This document shows positions 5,430 through 8,746 of a stretch of DNA of 8,746 bases, in pieces. Below the pieces are notes generated by a model, which saw only the letters and a list, made by a program, of their open reading frames with translations, ran no database searches and was not told where the DNA came from. Within the stretch, counting starts at the first letter, position 1. Each line of letters begins with the position of its first letter. The DNA is taken from assembly GCF_000185845.1 (NCBI RefSeq), contig NZ_GL629647.1:230405-239150 (forward strand), written 5' to 3'. Both the position numbers and the translations under genes were made by a program. The DNA is from Segatella salivae DSM 15606 (GTDB taxonomy: Bacteria; Bacteroidota; Bacteroidia; Bacteroidales; Bacteroidaceae).

Positions 5430-5966
5430 ATGGATTTAGGTGTTATATCAGTTCGATATGCCCGGGCTCTTTTGAAAGGTGCTCTTGCAGAAAAGCAAGA
5501 AGATGAGCTATATAAAGAAATGCAAATTCTTTATAAAAGCTATCTTGAGGTACCCGAATTGAGAACTACTATTGATAACCCTATGCTTGCGAAAGAAAAA
5601 AAACAGAAGGTTCTTGAAATCGCTTGTGGTGATGATATCACTAATCTCACAAAGCGTTTTATTGATCTTGTGTTAAAGAAGGATAGGGAATTTGCACTGC
5701 AATTCATGGCTGCATCTTATATTACGCTTTACAGAAAGTTTAAGAATATCACTCGTGGTAAATTGATCACAGCGGCAGATGTCAGTCTTGAAACTGTTGA
5801 AAAGATGAAGCGAATGGTTGAAAACAGAACTCGAGGAACTGTAGAATTCAATACAGAAGTCGACAAAGAACTCATTGGAGGGTTTGTTCTTGAATACGAT
5901 GACTATCGTATGAATGCCAGCGTTAAGAGTAAACTTCGTCGTATTCTATCAGATCTTAAGAAATAA
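5430..5966 (+). CDS. atpH: F1 ATP synthase subunit delta (OSCP homologue)
   Basis: Soluble stator subunit that caps the alpha-beta head and binds the b dimer. The 178 residues match the family length (about 175-180). The N-terminal helical domain opens with ISVRYARALLKGAL (6-19), the usual 'YA.AL' signature that docks to the alpha N-termini. NPMLAKEKKQKVLE (50-63) is the conserved middle segment. The C-terminal signature DKELIGGFVLEYDDYRMNAS (145-164) followed by VKSKLRRI is diagnostic of delta/OSCP. The gene follows atpF by 12 bp and precedes atpA by 25 bp, the same b-delta-alpha order as in most bacteria. The start codon is supported by the conserved N-terminal helix beginning within the first ten residues. 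Nothing is missing or unusual in the sequence. Confidence 0.95.
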   Translation: MDLGVISVRYARALLKGALAEKQEDELYKEMQILYKSYLEVPELRTTIDNPMLAKEKKQKVLEIACGDDITNLTKRFIDLVLKKDREFALQFMAASYITLYRKFKNITRGKLITAADVSLETVEKMKRMVENRTRGTVEFNTEVDKELIGGFVLEYDDYRMNASVKSKLRRILSDLKK

Positions 5967-5991
5967 TAATTCAGTTTAATAGAAAGAAAAG

Positions 5992-7578
5992 ATGTCAGAT
6001 AAAATTAAACCAAGTGAGGTCTCTGAAGTACTTCTCAAAGAGTTGGAGGGCATCAACAGCGGAGAGCAGTTCGACGAAATAGGTACAGTACTTACTGTTG
6101 CAGATGGCGTTGCACGTGTTTATGGACTTCGTAATGTTGAAGCCAGTGAACTTCTTGAGTTTGAAAATGGTACAATGGCCATTGTAATGAACTTGGAAGA
6201 AGACAATATCGGATGTATACTCTTAGGTCCAACGTCTGGAATTAAGGAGGGAGAGACTGTAAAGCGTACACATCGTATTGCTTCTATTATGGTCAATGAC
6301 AATTTCCTTGGGCGTGTTGTCAATCCACTTGGCCAGGCCATTGATGGTCTTGGCGATATTGATTTGACGGATGCCTTTGAGATGCCATTGGACCGTAAGG
6401 CACCAGGTGTTATCTATAGACAACCTGTAAAGGAACCTTTACAGACTGGTTTGAAAGCCGTTGACTCAATGATTCCAATTGGTAGAGGACAACGTGAGCT
6501 TATTATTGGCGACCGACAGACCGGAAAGACTGCAATTGCTATAGATACAATTCTAAACCAGAAGAGTTTCTATGATGCAGGGAAACCTGTTTATTGTATT
6601 TATGTTGCGATTGGGCAGAAGGCGTCAACTGTTGCTACACTTGTACAGACGCTAAAGGATCATGGTGCTTTACCTTATACAATTATTGTTAGTGCAACGG
6701 CGGCTGATCCTGCAGCCATGCAGTATTATGCTCCTTTTGCCGGTGCTGCTATTGGCGAATATTTCCGTGATCGCGGACTCAGTGCGCTTGTTGTATATGA
6801 TGATTTGTCAAAACAAGCTGTTGCATATCGTGAGGTTTCTTTGATTCTTCGTCGTCCTTCGGGTCGTGAAGCCTATCCTGGTGATGTGTTCTATCTTCAT
6901 TCTCGTTTATTGGAACGTGCTGCGCGCATTAACAATCAGCAAGAGATAGCAGAACAAATGAATGATCTTCCTGAGAGCATGAAAGGACATGTTCGTGGTG
7001 GCGGCTCATTGACGGCATTACCAATTGTTGAGACTCAGGCCGGAGACGTATCTGCTTATATTCCTACAAACGTTATTTCTATCACAGACGGACAGATATA
7101 TTTGGAGACAAACTTATTTAATCAAGGATTCCGTCCGGCCATTAACGTGGGTATTTCTGTGTCTCGTGTGGGTGGTTCCGCACAGATAAAGAGTATGAAA
7201 AAGGTTGCAGGTACATTAAAACTCGATATGGCTCAATATCGTGAATTGGAAGCTTTCTCAAAGTTCTCCAGCGATATGGATGCCGTAACAGCTATGACCT
7301 TGGATCGCGGCCGCAAGAATAACCAGTTGCTTATTCAGCCACAATATAGCCCAATGCCTGTTGGAGAGCAGATTGCAATCCTTTATTGTGGAGTACATGG
7401 ATTATTGCACGATGTTCCGGTTGATCAGGTTCGCGACTGTCAAGACCAATTCTTGGATGCAATGCGTTCTTCACACAGCGATGTCATCAGTAGCTTGGCA
7501 GATGGCCAATTGACAGATGAGGATATAAAAGCGATTGAAGAAACCATGGCAAGTATAGCTGGCCAATACAAAAAGTAA
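5992..7578 (+). CDS. atpA: F1 ATP synthase subunit alpha
   Basis: Non-catalytic nucleotide-binding subunit of the F1 head; it supplies the arginine finger to the beta active sites. Of its 528 residues, the N-terminal delta-binding helix is about 1-25 and the beta-barrel domain about 26-95. Walker A GDRQTGKT is at 173-180 and Walker B LVVYDDLSK at 266-274. The alpha/beta signature PAINVGISVS is at 382-391, and the arginine finger is R392 in SVSRVGG. The helical C-terminal domain runs from about 400. It is slightly longer than E. coli alpha (513), partly from about 7 extra residues at 314-336 before the conserved GSLTALP. All key residues are present. It starts at an ATG behind an A-rich leader and is followed 19 bp later by atpG. 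Confidence 0.98.
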   Translation: MSDKIKPSEVSEVLLKELEGINSGEQFDEIGTVLTVADGVARVYGLRNVEASELLEFENGTMAIVMNLEEDNIGCILLGPTSGIKEGETVKRTHRIASIMVNDNFLGRVVNPLGQAIDGLGDIDLTDAFEMPLDRKAPGVIYRQPVKEPLQTGLKAVDSMIPIGRGQRELIIGDRQTGKTAIAIDTILNQKSFYDAGKPVYCIYVAIGQKASTVATLVQTLKDHGALPYTIIVSATAADPAAMQYYAPFAGAAIGEYFRDRGLSALVVYDDLSKQAVAYREVSLILRRPSGREAYPGDVFYLHSRLLERAARINNQQEIAEQMNDLPESMKGHVRGGGSLTALPIVETQAGDVSAYIPTNVISITDGQIYLETNLFNQGFRPAINVGISVSRVGGSAQIKSMKKVAGTLKLDMAQYRELEAFSKFSSDMDAVTAMTLDRGRKNNQLLIQPQYSPMPVGEQIAILYCGVHGLLHDVPVDQVRDCQDQFLDAMRSSHSDVISSLADGQLTDEDIKAIEETMASIAGQYKK

Positions 7579-7597
7579 TCATTAAACACGCATTGAG

Positions 7598-8569
7598 ATG
7601 CCTTCATTAAAGGAAATAAAGACACGCATAGCTTCTGTCAGTAACACGCGTAAGATTACAAGTGCCATGAAGATGGTGGCATCAAGTAAACTTCATCATG
7701 CGCAAACTGCCATTCAGAATATGTTGCCTTATGAGACTTTATTAGAGCATGTTATGAAGTCTTTTCTCGTTACAATTCCTGAAGTTCAGAATGAATTTGA
7801 GGCAATACGTGATGTGAAAAGGGTAGCACTTGTAGTTTTTACCAGTAATAGCTCATTGTGTGGTGGCTTCAATAACAATATTCTTAAGATGTTTCAACAG
7901 GCTGTTGATGATTATAAGGCCCAGGGGATTGACGATATTCTTGTCTATCCAATCGGTCGAAAGATTGAAGACTATTGTGTGAAACGAGGAATAAAGATTG
8001 CTGGGAGTTTTCTTGAATTGGCTGAAAAGCCAAAAGCCTCTGATTGTGCAGACATTTCAAAAGAGCTTCAATCGAAGTTTCTTGCGCACGAAATTGACAA
8101 AGTAGAGTTGATTTACCATCATTTCAAATCTGCTGGAAGTCAGATTCTAACGCGTAAGATGTTCCTGCCGATAGACTTGTCTACGGAAAAGATTGGCCTC
8201 GAAAATGATCGCGATTTGTCAAGCAATGTTGCTACGGCAAAGGCACAAGAATATCTCAGAAAGCGTAAAGAAGCTAAGGAAGCCAAGGAAAAGGCCGAGT
8301 CAAAAGCACTGAATGATAATTTCATTGTAGAGCCGAGTCTTGACGCTGTGCTTGAAACGTTGATTCCAAAAGAACTCAATCTTCAAGTGTTTACAGCTTT
8401 GCTCGATAGTAATGCCAGTGAGCATGCTGCACGAATGGTTGCGATGCAGACGGCTACAGATAATGCAAATGAACTCCTTCGTATGCTTAGTTTGCAATAT
8501 AACAAGAGTCGTCAGCAGGCCATCACAAACGAATTGCTTGATATTGTTGGAGGAACTGTCAACAATTGA
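7598..8569 (+). CDS. atpG: F1 ATP synthase subunit gamma (central rotor), with insertion
   Basis: Rotor shaft that turns within the alpha3-beta3 head and couples c-ring rotation to catalysis. The N-terminal coiled-coil helix carries IKTRIASVSNTRKITSAMKM (7-26), the central Rossmann-like domain includes SNSSLCGGFNN (83-93), and the C-terminal helix carries SEHAARMVAMQTATDNA (274-290) and YNKSRQQAITNELLDIV (301-317). At 323 residues it is longer than E. coli gamma (287). The excess is concentrated between FLPI (189-192) and FIVEPSLDAVLETL (242-255), where about 49 residues replace about 14. That stretch includes a Lys/Glu/Ala-rich segment (about 214-237) likely to form a helix. It sits where chloroplast and cyanobacterial gamma carry their regulatory insertion, but has no cysteines. 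It is the last gene of the operon; the terminator begins 28 bp after its stop. Confidence 0.97.
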   Translation: MPSLKEIKTRIASVSNTRKITSAMKMVASSKLHHAQTAIQNMLPYETLLEHVMKSFLVTIPEVQNEFEAIRDVKRVALVVFTSNSSLCGGFNNNILKMFQQAVDDYKAQGIDDILVYPIGRKIEDYCVKRGIKIAGSFLELAEKPKASDCADISKELQSKFLAHEIDKVELIYHHFKSAGSQILTRKMFLPIDLSTEKIGLENDRDLSSNVATAKAQEYLRKRKEAKEAKEKAESKALNDNFIVEPSLDAVLETLIPKELNLQVFTALLDSNASEHAARMVAMQTATDNANELLRMLSLQYNKSRQQAITNELLDIVGGTVNN

Positions 8570-8596
8570 TAGTTCTCTCTTTAATTTAATCATAAT

Positions 8597-8630
8597 AAAA
8601 AGGATATTGTATCAAGACAATATCCTTTTT
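8597..8630 (+). terminator. Intrinsic terminator of the atp operon
   Basis: A perfect 14-bp stem, AAAAAGGATATTGT (8597-8610) and ACAATATCCTTTTT (8617-8630), closes on the 6-nt loop ATCAAG. The 3' arm ends in a T run, extended by GTTTTG, so the U tract overlaps the stem. Because the 5' arm begins with an A run, the structure is symmetrical and could also stop transcription arriving from the opposite direction. Confidence 0.92.
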
Positions 8631-8746
8631 GTTTTGTATCACACAATCTTTTGACTTGTTAGAATATTCCTTTCAGTGCGATTCACATTACCCGGCGATA
8701 TTGCTATAAACAGGCATTAAATGCATATAAAACCATGGGGGTTGAA
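8631..8746. other. Non-coding tail after the terminator, no supported gene
   Basis: These 116 bases contain no match to the sigma-ABfr promoter pattern that I could find on either strand and no tRNA-like fold. Two ATGs near the edge (8721-8723 and 8735-8737) remain open to the window end, giving at most eight and four codons, so a downstream gene start can neither be claimed nor excluded. Confidence 0.5.

Larger units (their letters stand above)
1217..8630 (+). other. F-type ATP synthase operon (atpDC-orf-BEFHAG), inferred transcript
   Basis: Nine same-strand genes have gaps of 8-65 bp. One near-consensus promoter lies in front, one strong intrinsic terminator lies behind, and I saw no convincing promoter or terminator in between. 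The set encodes all eight canonical F1Fo subunits plus one small membrane protein. The order is a circular permutation of E. coli atpIBEFHAGDC, with the beta-epsilon pair moved to the front. The transcription start coordinate is an estimate from the -7 box. Confidence 0.75.

Noticed and set aside
8714..8746. GCATT-A-AATGC palindrome and ATG codons near the window end, as a new gene start or operator
   Set aside because: The palindrome is short and isolated, and the open frames run only four to eight codons before the window ends, so nothing can be supported.
1..8746. CRISPR arrays, insertion sequences, tRNA or rRNA genes, phage or toxin-antitoxin genes
   Set aside because: I saw no repeated spacer pattern, transposase motif, terminal repeats or cloverleaf-like segments. 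The window is fully explained by pfkA, the atp operon and their control sites.

Overview
The window is a housekeeping energy-metabolism locus from a member of the Bacteroidota, most likely order Bacteroidales and plausibly Prevotella-like. Four things support this. Both visible promoters follow the Bacteroides sigma-ABfr pattern (TTTG, 19-20 bp, TAnnTTTG). Leaders are A-rich with little Shine-Dalgarno signal. The ATP synthase genes run beta-epsilon first. Several subunits have forms I associate with this phylum: a short epsilon, a signal-peptide-bearing subunit a, and a long beta. The genus is inference only.

Layout, all on the + strand. Positions 1-150 hold the pfkA promoter and leader. Positions 151-1128 encode 6-phosphofructokinase (pfkA), the committed step of glycolysis. 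Positions 1129-1258 hold a second near-consensus promoter and no convincing terminator. Positions 1259-8569 hold a complete nine-gene F-type ATP synthase operon: atpD (beta), atpC (epsilon), a small four-helix membrane protein in the AtpI position, atpB (a), atpE (c), atpF (b), atpH (delta), atpA (alpha) and atpG (gamma). The operon closes with a strong intrinsic terminator at 8597-8630. The last 116 bases hold no gene I can support.

Together the operon encodes every structural part of the rotary enzyme: the alpha3-beta3 catalytic head, the gamma-epsilon central stalk, the b-delta peripheral stalk, and the a/c-ring proton channel in the inner membrane. The a subunit has its essential Arg and the c subunit its essential Glu. 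The c subunit lacks the Gln/Ser ligands of well-studied Na+ c rings, which favours proton coupling.

I found no new mobile, defence or biosynthetic system; this is core metabolism. The points worth a second look are lineage-type departures from textbook F1Fo. Epsilon is only the beta-sandwich domain and so lacks the inhibitory C-terminal helices. Gamma carries a roughly 35-residue charged insertion where chloroplast and cyanobacterial gamma carry their regulatory insertion. Beta carries about 27- and 6-residue insertions. Subunit a carries an exported N-terminal domain. PfkA has Asn where the Mg-binding Asp is expected. A pair of related 12-bp inverted repeats (ATTC-N4-GAAT) lies in the pfkA promoter and leader.
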